Assembly (NCBI GenBank): GCA_022376465.1
Contig: JACDTU010000002.1
Coordinates: 2,604,001-2,668,000, forward strand
Length of the DNA stretch: 64,000 nt
Direction: 5' to 3'
Source: Cubamyces lactineus
Lineage: Eukaryota; Basidiomycota; Agaricomycetes; Polyporales; Polyporaceae
Numbering within the stretch: the first letter of the stretch is position 1; each line of letters starts with the position of its first letter. This document shows positions 9,862-21,600 of the stretch, in pieces. The notes beneath the pieces were generated by a model, which saw nothing but the letters and a program-made list of their open reading frames with translations, had not been told where the DNA came from and ran no database searches. The translations under genes were made by a program, and so were the position numbers.

Positions 9862-12800
9862 ATGTCTCAATCAGCGGAGTCCCTGGTTGAAGAGCGCGTA
9901 ATGCAACTACAGTGAGTCCCGCGCGCTGCTCCGCTCGCTAGACCCGCGGTGAGAGAGAGTACCGACGTTGTAGGGAAATAAGCAAGCGGCGGAACGAGCT
10001 CCTGCGCGAGATGTACCACCTCCTCCAGAAGCGCGACAACCTCGGCTCTGTGATTGCGGTGGAGGAAGAGAGCGAAGAGAACTTGCAGCTGTTCTTGGAT
10101 AGGTTTGACCTCGAGAAGCAGTGAGTGCTACTTCCGCATCTTGGACGTGTCTGTGTGTGGCTAGGTGGATGTTCATGGCTTCGTCCAGTCCGGAGACCGG
10201 TCTCATCGAGAATCTGCAAGAGGAAGAGGTCGCGCTGCCGATTACCCCTCCTGCCTACTCTCCTGTCGCCAGCCATGCTGCCCCACAGCAGAGTATGAGC
10301 GAGAAGGCCTCGGTGTCACCTATTCCTTCGCCTCGACCGTCTCCACCTGCCGAGAGGGTTAGTATGCCCGCGGAAGCAGCTCCTCAGACCCAAGAGGATG
10401 TAAATATGGATGTCGACGAGACTGCTGCCGATCCCAGCCCATCGCATACCCCACAAGAAGCCCCGCAAACCCAGCCTAGTCGTACGGCGTCTCGGGAGCC
10501 GTCCACTACGCACGAAGGGAAGGCAGATGCGAGGCTATCAACTGATGTTCTATTGGAGGAAACGGAGGCGCGGGACGAGGCGGCTACCAGGGAATCTCCT
10601 GCATCGCGACGTGACCCTCCGGAATCTGCTTCTCATGCTGCATCTAGCCCGGACTCGCCAGTACCGCAGTCTGTCGACCACTCCTCAACCGTGTCTTATA
10701 CGGAGGCGCCTGTTACCCGGGAACCTTCGTCTTCAAGGGTCTCTCCTTCGCGACCACAGCGCTCACCTTCTGCGCCGCGGCTTAGTCGTGACCCAGAGAG
10801 CACCATCAAGAGCGAGCCGCTGGATGACGAACCTATGGATATAGCTGAAGGCCCGCTTACCGTGGAAGAACAGCCGCCCAAGGCATCGGAGTCGCCGCGG
10901 GCCTATGAGATCTCTCAGCAACCTAGCGAAGACCACATCATGGAGATCCTTGGACCTTCGCAAGCTGTGTCCTCTCCAGCCCGTGATGAAGAACAACACC
11001 ATGCTAGTGACTACTTCATACCCGTGCCGAAGGACGAGCCTATAGAAGATTTCTCTCTCAACGGTGAAATCACAGCGGGTCTGCAAGATGTGGACGTCAC
11101 ACCTGTCGAGCCCTTCGGACCAGAACCACCGTATCCACTTCCTCCTCTCAGTCTTCTGCCCATCGAGTTCAGTCGTAGAGGTAAGAACTCGAAACGGGAA
11201 CGCAAGCGCGACAAGGAGAAAGAGAAGGGGGAGGGGAAGAAGGACGAGTGGGCGCCGATGAGCCTCGCGAAGTGGGCTGCGGTTTTGCGTGCCAACCCGG
11301 TGCACAAGAAGCTGTCGCGTGCGAACAAGTGTCTGAGCACGCGCGATTGGTCGGTGAGCAGCGTTTCTAGGGCTCGGGTTCGTAGCCTCAGTAATAGACT
11401 GACGGGTGTGGCAGGTGGGTATGATGGAGATGCGTTTGATTCGTACCTTTGAGCGCATCGAGATGCTCAAGGACGCGGGGAGATGGAGCTTCCGGCAGAT
11501 CAAGAAACAGCGAGGCGTCGGTGGCCTGGCTAAGACGCACTGGGATTACCTCCTCGACGAGATGGTATAGCTCCCCTTCGTTTCTTTACTGTTTCATAAG
11601 CTCATTTTGTCGTGTAGAAATGGATGCGCACCGACTTCCGCGAGGAGCGCAGATGGAAGTTGGCTCTTGCGTATACGCTCGCTCACGCTGTGATGGAATG
11701 GCACGAGGCTCGCTCGCTCGAGGAACGCGTCCGACGGGGTATATGCGTGCTGTGGAAACCACCACCGCCGGAAGACACAGAGATGGCCGATGTAGGCGAG
11801 GCCGAGCAGACGGACGGACCTTTCCGCTCTTCCCAGGAAGGTGACGATACTGGTGCTGACTCTAGGGAGACCGGGACGCCGCTCAACGACTATGGCTCCG
11901 ATGACGAGAGTGAGGATGAGCAGGACAAGGAGCAGCAAGATGTCATCAACGCCTTGGAACCTGGTGCGGCGCTGCAGGACGCTCTGGAACAGCTCGAGCA
12001 AACTGCACAGGACTCTCAGTCTCAGCCCGGAAACCAGGAGACCGTCACGCTGAAGCCCAAGTTGGAGGAAATTGAAGATCTCACAGCCCTGGGCGACAGC
12101 CCGCCTCGCGAGGACAACGCGATGCAAGTCGACAGCCAGAAGACGGAGACGGCGGAGGGTGAGAAGGCGGAGGGCTCTCAGGTTGCAAAACTAGCAGCAC
12201 CCGAAGCGGAGTCTCATCCCGGACTGAAGCCGACGTCGAAGAACCCTGTTCTTGGGAAGGCGGCGGTGGAGGGCGACGCTGCTCATGGCAAGAACAAGAA
12301 CAAGGCCAACCAGTACGCCCCGTTGCGAGACCACATCGTCTATTCCCAGCTCGACAAGCTCTTCCTGGATCTCGACGACCTTGACATCATCAAGGGCATG
12401 TCGGAGCTGTCTACCGACGACTTCTCACCGACTGCTCCTCCGCCTCCTACCGACCTCACATCCATATTCCCCGACCTCCAACCTTACGGCATGCTCGACG
12501 TAGCACCACCAGCTCCCACTGGTCCGGACGGCAGTCGCAAGAAGTCGGACCGTAGAGGGGACAAGGACGATCCGAACAAGCGCGCGGAGGATACCACGTA
12601 CTCCAAGCTGGTGCCAATGAGCAAGTTTATGCAAGTGAAGCCCACGCTTGTTGGCACGCTGCAGCCTGCGAAGCATTGGAAGGATGGAAAATGGGAGCGC
12701 ATAGAAGAGACGCCTGTTTTCGCAGACATTGATGTGCCTCCTGCGCGACCAATAGAGGAGAACCTTTGCGGTAAGACGTGTTGCGCATCTCGGGCATGTT

Positions 12801-14470
12801 GTACCTATCTCATGTGTTGCTCTCACAGCCTTATTCGAAGGAGGGAAGACCAGCAGCACGCATACACCCGTCATGCCTTCGCCTGCAGGACGCAAACGCA
12901 ATGCCGACATCGTGTGGACGCCTGCCGAAGATGCTCTATTGCGACAAATAGCGGAGAAGTATCCGAACAACTGGAGCCTCATCGCAGAAGCTTTCAATTC
13001 CTCCCGCGTCACCATCTCAACGGACAGGAGGACACCTTGGGACTGCTGGGAGCATTTCAAGGAGCTTACGGCGGAGGGACGAGCTGCTGGGGAAGCCGAG
13101 AGCCGTCCTGCTACACCAGCGGCTGCTGCTGCTGCGGCTCATATGACCACAAGAGGGTACAAACGCACCGCGAATCAGAGCGTCGCAGCGGCCGGCGGGA
13201 GCTCAGCAAGCAGCTCAGGCCAAGCCAGTGAGCCTAGGAAGAAGGTTCGCCACAATCTCATGCACGACACGCTTCGTAAAGCAGCCAAGCGGCGAGAAGC
13301 AGTGCAGAAGAGCAACGGTGGGTCCCACTTGCTGTGGTGCGTACACAGGGCGCTCACGATGTTTCAGCTACGCCTCGCGCCAAGCCGTCAGCGGTCCACG
13401 AGACGCACGGACAGGTCACCAAGATGCAGCGGCTGACACCGGCGGAACTCAGCCGGATGAAGGCCGAAAAGGAGGCGAGAGATGCTCAAGAATTGCTTAT
13501 GCGACGGCGCAATGACGAACTTGCTCGACAGCATATCCTACGAGAACAGGCCCAGCGCGCACAGGGCCTTCCGCCAAATACCGTATGTTTCCTATGATTC
13601 TCTCTGGTCTGCCAAGGGTGGGTCCTGATAGCGTTCCGCGTGCAGCCAACACCACAAGCGGCCCTCTTGCCCCCTGGGGCAGCTGTCAATGGCGTCCCAA
13701 GACCTCCAGGTTCTGTCCCACCACAAACGCCAATGGTACAACCAATCCGCAGCCAAGTGGGTATCTCGCAGCAACAGCAGCAGCAGCGGCTCGCTGTCGC
13801 CTTGGCAAATGCAAACACGCGGATGTCCCCGCCACAGTTCACTCCCGCACAGGCAGCGCACTACCGAGCGATGGCCGCGGCAGCGCAAGGGCAGGGGCAG
13901 GCTCAGGCGTCCGCAGCGGGACAGGCGTCTGGACAAGCTGGCGGCCAGGTGCCGTCGCAAATACCCCAGCAATCGGGCGCGTCGGCCGCTCTGAGTGCTG
14001 CTGCCCCGGCCTTGAGCGCTACTCACCTCTCGCCGTCGTTCGCAGCTCGTGCGACGAGCTCATCCCCTGGGCTCCCTCAGCAGTCCCCACCGCTGCCCGC
14101 TGCGAGCCCAGCGAACGCGGCTGTTGCTCGGCCGCCTTCGGTTCCTGGTCAACCTGTCCAGGGTGTACCTATGAACCCGATGCTGCACGCTCAGAACGTT
14201 GCGCATTACTACCTGCAGATGCAGCAGCGAGGCATCACGTCGGAGCAGCTGCAGGCCGCCTTGATGGCTCAGGTGTGTTTTGTAGTTCGCGTGGAGTGTG
14301 TTCCTTGAGGCTTAGATAAAATCCAGGCACAGCAGCAGCAACGCCAGGCTCAACAGCAGGCTCAGCAACAACAGTATGCGGCGCATGCCCAACAGCAGCA
14401 ACAGCAACAGCAGCAACAGGCCGCTCAGCAAGGACAGAATTCTCAGAATCAGGGCTATCAACATACGTAA
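9862..14470 (+). CDS. Eaf1/Vid21-type scaffold subunit of the NuA4 histone acetyltransferase complex (HSA and SANT domains)
   Basis: This is the platform subunit of NuA4, which acetylates nucleosomal H4/H2A in the nucleus. The N-terminus (MSQSAESLVEERVMQLQ, then KRRNELLREMYHLLQKRDN) is a conserved coiled segment split by introns. A long Ser/Pro/Glu-rich disordered region follows. The HSA domain is encoded at about 11250-11730: SLAKWAAVLRANPVHKKLSR, IEMLKDAGRWSFRQIKKQRG, HWDYLLDEM, then KWMRTDFREERRWKLALAYT. The SANT/Myb-like domain is near 12885-13075: VWTPAEDALLRQIAEKYPNN, WSLIAEAFN and WDCWEHFKEL. After KKVRHNLMHDTLRKAAKRRE, the C-terminus is rich in Gln, Pro and Ala and ends in a polyglutamine stretch and GQNSQNQGYQHT before the TAA at 14468-14470. 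No Snf2 ATPase is present, which separates Eaf1/Vid21 from Swr1- and Ino80-type HSA proteins. About ten introns are inferred. Confidence 0.88.
14326..14432 (+). repeat. CAG/CAA tract encoding polyglutamine at the Eaf1 C-terminus
   Basis: The last exon of the Eaf1 gene is built mostly of CAG and CAA codons, with a long uninterrupted run of Gln codons near 14390-14428. A shorter Gln run (five codons) lies at about 13770-13785. Mixed CAG/CAA use makes the tract less slippage-prone than pure CAG, but length differences between strains are likely. Confidence 0.85.
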
Positions 14471-14716
14471 TTAGTGTAGTAGTAACTTATGGCCGCTTTG
14501 TACATGCAGTGTATCGTCGTCGTACATGCTATCCAGCTTTATTCAACCACTCACCTCCGTCCAGCTCAAGCGCGTGGCATTTGGTCGCCCATGTCTTGAA
14601 GTGAAAGCGCTAAGCGACTGCGGTTTACCGGCACCTATGACGTATTCCCTCGGCGGGAGCATTCATGTAGTACTTTAACTCTACGGAGCTGTAGCAGCTT
14701 GCTTCATACATCCATC

Positions 14717-15106
14717 ATGTCGTCAGGAAAGACCGCTCAGGTACACCTGAACACCCTCTCGACACATCGGATTAACTTTTCCTGACTTACTACGATTTCT
14801 GCAGGATCCGGCTTGGAAGTCAAAGGAGAAAGCCGAGGAGGAGCAGTATGCACGCGCCAAGGTCAGTCCCGGCACCCCGTCGATACCTCGAGCGATGCCA
14901 TCCATGTACGGGCCCGGGCCTGCACTCGGACGCCGAGGCTGATGACTTGCTCGCGTGCGCAGGAGGCAGAGGCTCTGAAGGCGATCCGCGACGAGCTCGC
15001 GAAGAAGCAGCCTGCCAAGTCCGAGCTCGACAAGGACTTCGAGGGCGGGTACGGCGGGCAGGAGGAGCTCGAGGACCGTTATGCCACTACGCTCGGCATG
15101 CACTAG
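14717..15106 (+). CDS. Small 74-residue charged coiled-coil protein, weakly like the F1-ATPase inhibitor IF1
   Basis: Three exons with good splice sites (14717-14740, 14805-14861, 14963-15106) total 225 nt and give 74 residues. The start is MSSGKTAQ. The centre is a charged helix containing KEKAEEEQYARAKEAEALKA and IRDELAKKQ, followed by LDKDFEGGYGGQEELEDRYA and a TLGMH end. The helix pattern (basic-acidic heptads with EEEQYAR then E.EAL..IR.EL) recalls the inhibitory helix of mitochondrial ATPase inhibitor IF1, but there is no obvious mitochondrial presequence and the Gly-rich C-terminal part is not typical. The gene model is more secure than the name. A cytosolic coiled-coil protein of unknown function is the alternative. 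Confidence 0.55.
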
Positions 15107-15942
15107 ACGTCGACGTCCGAGCCGTCTGGGTGCGCGTGCTAGGTCCAGTTCATCGACGTTCTTCGTGGCCCGAACGGTATCTGACTAATGACTGCTCGAT
15201 GTAACCCCGACATGGTTCGCAAGTTGTAACCACCCCTGCTCTGGATGTACCCTTACTCTGCGTCGTGTATGATATCATGGATCTGTTGGTGACTTGTGTA
15301 CCGTGACAAAACATCGCCACATGTGCATGATGTACACATACCAAGCAACATCACTAAACGCATACCAATGCCGCATGCGCACATATGCTGTATATGCATT
15401 CGCCCGACCATACACGAGTCAAGCAACGCTCCGTCGAGAGGTAGTGTTCATCGTCCATCGCGCATGCTGAGCATGAGCGCTGAGCCATTGAGGGAGTTAA
15501 TAGTAAGTAATAGTACTTGGTACCGAGGGTACTCTTCGAGTCCATCAGGCTCCCGACAAAACACAAGTAGGGGTCCCCACTGAGCTAAGCCTATGTGCGA
15601 GTAGTGTGCATCCAAACCTCGCTCACGGCCCCGGCCTCCCCGGACAAGGCGCACGCAGCGCACCGAGCCTGAGAGCTACAGGTGGATGATCGACGACGAC
15701 GACGACGAATGTAAGAGGGATGATGATGTAGAGGGAGAGGACCGCACGTAGTATAGTAAAAGCCCCACATACACACGCGTGTAATCTGCACTGTGTCCGT
15801 CCGCACGAGAAAGAGGAGTACGATGATGATGCTGATGATGAAAAATCCACAAGAGTAAGTACGTAGTGAAACCGACCTATCTCACATCTGAGCATGCGTC
15901 CGCAAACAGGCACACTCAGCGACCGCCGCACGCGCCGGGGCC
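15107..15942. other. Convergent intergenic region with short GAC/GAT simple repeats
   Basis: About 835 bases between the 3' ends of the small coiled-coil gene (plus) and the GH5 gene (minus). It holds the two 3' untranslated regions. Short simple repeats occur at about 15690-15708 (GAC units) and 15821-15841 (GAT units). No gene is supported. Confidence 0.5.
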
Positions 15943-18636
15943 CTATGACGAGGGCGCCGTTGGGGCAGGGGTGATGACAGCGCGAGGCGCGTACCCGTCT
16001 CGACGACGAGCCGCCGTGCTCGGCGCGGGGCACGGATCGGGCGACGCGGAGGGGCCCATCCAGGGGTCGAGGTATCCACACGTCGCGATGGGGACCCACA
16101 TGCTCGCCGTGTCGGACGGGTTGTTCCAGCTGCCCTCGCTGAGTGTCGACGTCGCGCTCGCCCCGCTCGCGGTGAGCGTCGGCGGCGGGAGCGTCACGAG
16201 CGCGCCCGTCTGTGTGTACTGCGGGATTGTCCCGAGGTCCGCGATGTCCGTGAGCGACTGAGGGGGCCATGCGAGCGCGGCCTGCGCCGTGGCGGCGATC
16301 TGGCCTGCGCCTGCACCGCCGGTCATCCAGGGCTGCAGGGGCGGGGTGAACGGATCCGAGTTTTCGCAGACGCCCTCTGAGTCGCGGGGGTCGGTCGGCA
16401 TCCAGCCTTCCTGCAGACCGAGCTGGTACGACCACGCAGGCGACGGCGGGCGGTTCGTAACGGTCGAGTTGCCGATCTTCCACGTCCAGAAGAACCAGTT
16501 CTGGAGCGCAGACATGCTCTGAAGCGCGAACTGCTTCATGTCCGCCTTCCACTGGTCGTCGTACTGCGTGTAGTCCGTGTACGTGCTGCACTCGCCGACG
16601 AAGGGGAAGTTGCCCGCGAAGGTGCCGTCGAAACGCGCGCCGAGGTTCACGCCGTTTACCCACTGGCCGCAGTCGTTGATCGCGAGCGACCATTCGCCGA
16701 CGTGCGTCATGCCGAACGCGGTCATCGAGTCGTTTTGTCCGGCGGCCCAGGTCTTGCACGCCTGGCCCGCCTGCACACGCGCACCGTAGTCGTCCGCAGA
16801 CTGTCCGTCGAAGCAGATGTACTGGTGGATGTCGAGCTGGAGGCGGTCCGCGTTCGGGAGGAAACCAGCCCAGTTAGTCAACCCAAAGAACGCATCGTGG
16901 AGGACGATCCAGGGGCCGTTGCCTTCGCCAGTGCCACTCGCGTTACGAACAACGTTGTACGCTTCAAGGTAGCTGCACCACACAGAACACAGTCAACACC
17001 GCTACAGAAAGGTAATAGGGCTTCGACGTTACTCACTAGCGCTGGATGGCGTCCTTGCCGATGGTAGGGCCGAAAGGCTCGTTGGTAACACCGAACAACT
17101 GGATGACGTCCCTGTACTCGGGCTGAGAGATGAACTCGGCGATGATGCGAATGTAGTCCAGCGAGCGCTGCGCGTTCGCAATACCCATGGGACCCAAAAG
17201 CACGTTGATCTGACCGAGGCGACCGGAGTGGTTCCAGCCGTTCTGCGAGCCCGGGAGCGAGTGCAGGTCGAGGTTGATACGGAGGCCGTACTTGCGCGCC
17301 CATTGAACAGCCTTGAGGAAGTACGTCCAGGAGGTCTTCGGGAGGAAGGGCTCGTTCTCGCGAACCTCGATCGCCCAGTACGGGATGGGAATGCGGACGA
17401 AGTTGAGTCCCGCCGCGGCGATGTCGGCAAAGTCCTGCTCGGTCTGCACGGAGATGCCATCAGCATGTTGTGTAACTGACAGCGTGGATCGTTGCACTCA
17501 CGATGAACGTCTTGTAGTGGTTCTCAAGCTCGTCGAGCGCACCATCAGCCTGCAGCTTCTGAGTAAGGGTCCATTCGTCGACTGCGGGATCGGACGTGTT
17601 GACGTATTTCTCGTAGAGCGCGGGGACACTGCATCACAAGATGAGCTACGTTTGACTGTGGGCGGTGGCGACGCCACTTACATGAACTGTCAAAAACAAG
17701 TCAGTTTGATAGACGTCGGGCAGAGACGAAGCGCACATACCGGTTCAGTCACTAGCCAACCACCGACATTGACACTGCGAGAAAGTAGCCGATTAGCGAG
17801 GGAGCCCACGAACGCTGACCATTCACCAACCCTCGGATAGGATCTACACCAAAGTTGAAGGTCTCGTTGAGCGCAGGCGTCCAGGACTGCGCGCGAGCTG
17901 CACTGAAAGTGGGGTTCGCGGGATCGTAATACCAAGTACCGCCAAACTTGTTGACGTATGTGGTCTTGGAGCCGTCAAACATGGTGACAGTGCTGCCATC
18001 ACCACCGCTGACGACCACCCTCTCGCTGGTAGAACCGGAGTTGCCTTTTCCGCTCGTATCGCCGTCAGCCGACGCGCCGCTGGCAGTGTTGCCGTTTGTG
18101 CTGTCGTGCTGCTTGGGCTTGATGACCGCAAAGTACACGGCAACCACAGCGGCAGCGATTATGATCGCGAGCGCAATGATGGTTCCAATGATGATGGGTT
18201 TGCGGCGAGACTTGGCTTGCGAGCGATATGGGTTGTTCTTCTCGTCTAGGTAGGGGGACGTCGTCTGCGGACTTCTAGGGGTACCTAGTCCTGGTTGGGA
18301 GGCGTTGTACTCGGAGTCGTTGTAGTCGAGACCGTAGAAGCCGCGGCCGGCTTTCTGTGTAGCGATCGCGTCGGTGGAGTCGTTGTAGTCGTCGCCGACG
18401 ACAGTGGGGAAGCTGCCCTGTGAAGAGGCGAATGAAGCGCGGTTTGCGTTGTCATTGCGTGCAGCACCCATGAACCTGGGCGCAGCGGCGCCGGGAGGTA
18501 ATTCATCCTGATGAAGTTCTAGTGGTTCCGTCTCAGGCGTGTAGAACTGGGTATCACGCAATTCATCGTGTCGGTTTGCGGGGTAAAGATTGGCGTTACT
18601 GGCGTTGAAGACGGGTTGGTACGGGTTGCCGGACAT
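15943..18636 (-). CDS. Membrane-anchored GH5 (exo-type) beta-1,3-glucanase
   Basis: Six exons on the minus strand (18636-17831, 17774-17741, 17686-17682, 17628-17502, 17443-17037, 16972-15943) total 2409 nt and give 802 residues. The protein is a type II membrane enzyme. A disordered cytosolic N-terminus of about 165 residues is followed by a basic stop (SRRKP) and one hydrophobic segment (IIIGTIIALAIIIAAAVVAV), then a Ser/Thr/Gly-rich stalk and the catalytic domain. Fungal exo-1,3-glucanase motifs are present: RGVNVGGWLVTEPFIVPALY, EQDFADIAAAGLNFVRIPIP, LFGVTNEPFG with the acid/base Glu, and HVGEWSLAIND with the nucleophile Glu. It should trim beta-1,3-glucan at the cell surface. Exon 3 is only 5 nt, and without it the conserved TEPFIVP motif and the reading frame are lost. 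The C-terminal tail is rich in Pro, Ser and Arg. Confidence 0.9.
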
Positions 18637-21600
18637 CCTGGTTGCCCGCACTGCAGAGCGGAGGATGGGAAGTAAAGGAGTGACAGGGCAAGACGCGAGG
18701 ACGCGACGAAGAGACGGGAGGAGAGAGAGGATCAGCAAGGAGAAGGGGATTCGAGGCCGCAGAATATATGGGAACAAACAATGCTCACGGGACGGCTGTC
18801 ACGGTCGGAGGCTAGTGTGTTGCGAGCGCGCGTGCTTGGCGAGGGCGGGGTACGGCGAGCGGACTTCGTGGGCGCGGTCGTGAGTAGCGAGGAGGAGGAC
18901 GGGCGGGAAGCAGAGACCTCCGTCGGCACGAGTGAGGCAGGGAGAGGAGAGAAGGAGAGAAAGAGAGGAGGAGCAGGGACAGAGAGGAGAGGGAGGAGGC
19001 GGACAAGGAGTCGACCAGAAAAGCTCAGAATGCCCAACGAGCCTCACGTCCAATCCCATTATTATCCGTGGGAACGCCATTATCCCTGCCGCACCCCGGC
19101 CGAGCGTGACTTTCCGGCCACAGCGTCGATCACACTCTCTTCGTCACAACCTGACTCCCGCTTTCCATTCCTCCTCCTCCGATCAGGGCTTTTCCAACTC
19201 AAAAACTCTTTTCTCTCCTCCATTCCTCTCCTCGCTGGCCTTGTGCCTGCTTGTAGGCACCATTAGCTAGTGTCTTGCGTAACGACGCAGCGACCGACGA
19301 CAGCTTGCCCTCGGAATCTCACCGTCAACTTGCCACCGAAGTCAACATGTCATAACTGATCCCATTCCCGGCCGAACTCCGTCCCACTCGGCCTCTGCTG
19401 CCCTTGTGATCCCGGCATTTGCTGCACCCTCCGTCTTCTCAGCCAATCAGCTCTTCCGGCACGCTCGCCGTCCGTTGCTCTCAGAAGTTCATCTCTTGTT
19501 CGTGTTCGTCGGCATGCTCATCCATCGCAGTTTGTTCTCAGGCGGTGGTCCTGACAAACCATCCAATCTTCCTTCGCTTGCTCGAGTCTCAATCGTACCT
19601 CGCACAAAATCGTGCCGACTCTCGGTGTCGCGCGCAGTTTGATAAACCTCGAACCCCTCACCCCATTGATGCGCCGCCAGCCCAACTGTGACAGCGATGA
19701 CCTCATACCAGCGCGCCCTGAAAGTGGAGGGAAATACATTTGCGCGACGCCCACACCCTCGAACATATCGAGTTCAACCACTGCCACGCTGCGATGCTTC
19801 AAAACTTCTCCCTAGGCCGCCGAGTAGGAGCGTGGCGTCCGCATTAGCACCACAATGTATGCATCGGCGGGTAAGTAAAAGTACCACCTCTATTGCGCCC
19901 GCAAAACCGCAGCCGTTCTGAATATAAACACCCACCTTATACCGCACTCCGTCGACGGTCAGACACACTTTGCCGCCGGGTTCACGCAATCCCGGGCGCT
20001 CGTGCTCTTCCATCCCAGGCGCGCTCATCTGGGATTGGCAGACAAAGATATCCGCGTTCTGCTTTCTTCATAAGGACGCTGGATATAAGCTTCGAGACGC
20101 AGAACGTCTCGGCACACCCACGCCCCATCGCCCACATCAGCCTTCAAGGTGATGGAACACGCCCATGCCGAGCGGTCGAGGGGCTGCCGCCAGGCTCCAG
20201 CTCCTACAATCTATTCTTGTACTGGTAACACCTCGCTGCTGCTGTGCCGTAACCTGCGCATTTATTCTTGTCCGTATTTCCGTGATATGTGCGTCCCAGA
20301 ACGTTCGTATTCCTTCCTCCCCGAGACGTGCGCAGTCAGCGTGCTGCGCGTGTGGCTGGCTGTGGCTGGCAGTCCGGCACGGTGAACTGTGACATTCCGG
20401 TTGACGTGACAGGAAAGGGATAGATGCTGCATATATGGAGCGAGCGGTATCCATTCCTCGCAGGACTGATATTTAGAGCGCGGCGCTGTCGGATGGTTGG
20501 CCTTCGCCCATGTGCAAATTGTCAGTTTCACGGCGGTGGCAAGACATTGCTGTGCGTCGTCATCCATCGGTACTAGGTGGGTCAGAGATGCTTGTATCAA
20601 GACTGCATAGCTAGCTCACCGTGGTTCAGTACCGCCGCACAGCCATATCCAATTGCATGTCCCACATCACACACCTCGCGCGGTGATCATATCTCTCGAT
20701 CTTGCCCACATCAACCGGTGCGTCTGCGTTACGTTCATGTTCAAATCGTCGACATTCCTCCGAGTCCACCGTACATGTACGGATGGATGAACACGGAGAT
20801 TACGCCGTGGGAGCGAGCTCGTCCTTCCTGCGCTGCGGATCACGGTGATCTACCACACTTGTCGGTACGTTTACTACGGAAGTACCTCCGTAAGTGCTGT
20901 GAGCTGGCCATATAGTACGAGCATGTGTAACACGGGCGTGTGCAGTTAAGCTTAAGTAGCTGGTTGAGTCTTCTACGGGCGTTCGGGCAAGCGGCGGAGG
21001 TAAAGCGGTTTGAATGTAAGTATATGCGAAGAGGACGTCTATCGATTTGCGTACGTGCGTGGGCGTTCTTCTGTCATGGCTGCATTTCCGTCGGTTCGTT
21101 GCAACTCTCGGAATAAGGGGAACTGCGGTAAGTTTTGGTCGTATTCGAAGTATTGATGCTGAACACTCGTAAAATTCGTGATGCTGATCGTGGATGATCA
21201 GCAGCGAGTTGGACGATTAGATGCCCGTCATATCATGGTACCTTGGGTCAAACAACGCATGTGATCGTTAGCGACCCAATTCCATGAACTCATGCCTTGT
21301 TAGACACTCAGCGTGCGACCAGTACAGGCTACCGCCGGAGGACATCTAGCAGAATGCCTTCCTACCTATATCGATCGGTGTAGTCCTTTTTGCCTGTTAC
21401 GATTGAAGGAGAGAAAAGGGCTAAATTTCTCATGTATAGCTCATAGGAGTTCCCTGGATTCAAGAGGGTCCGTACCCTCCCGGCGGTCCCGGTGAAGATT
21501 CCAGGCAACAACCACGCCACAACAACGTGGTGTGCAAACACATGCATTGCCATATGAACTAAGTAAAAGCAGCATGTCACAGCATGACATGCGTGTATTG

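Noticed and set aside
21182..21203. Perfect 8-bp inverted repeat with a 6-base loop
   Set aside because: Short palindromes are expected by chance in several kilobases; nothing next to it suggests a terminator, element end or RNA gene.
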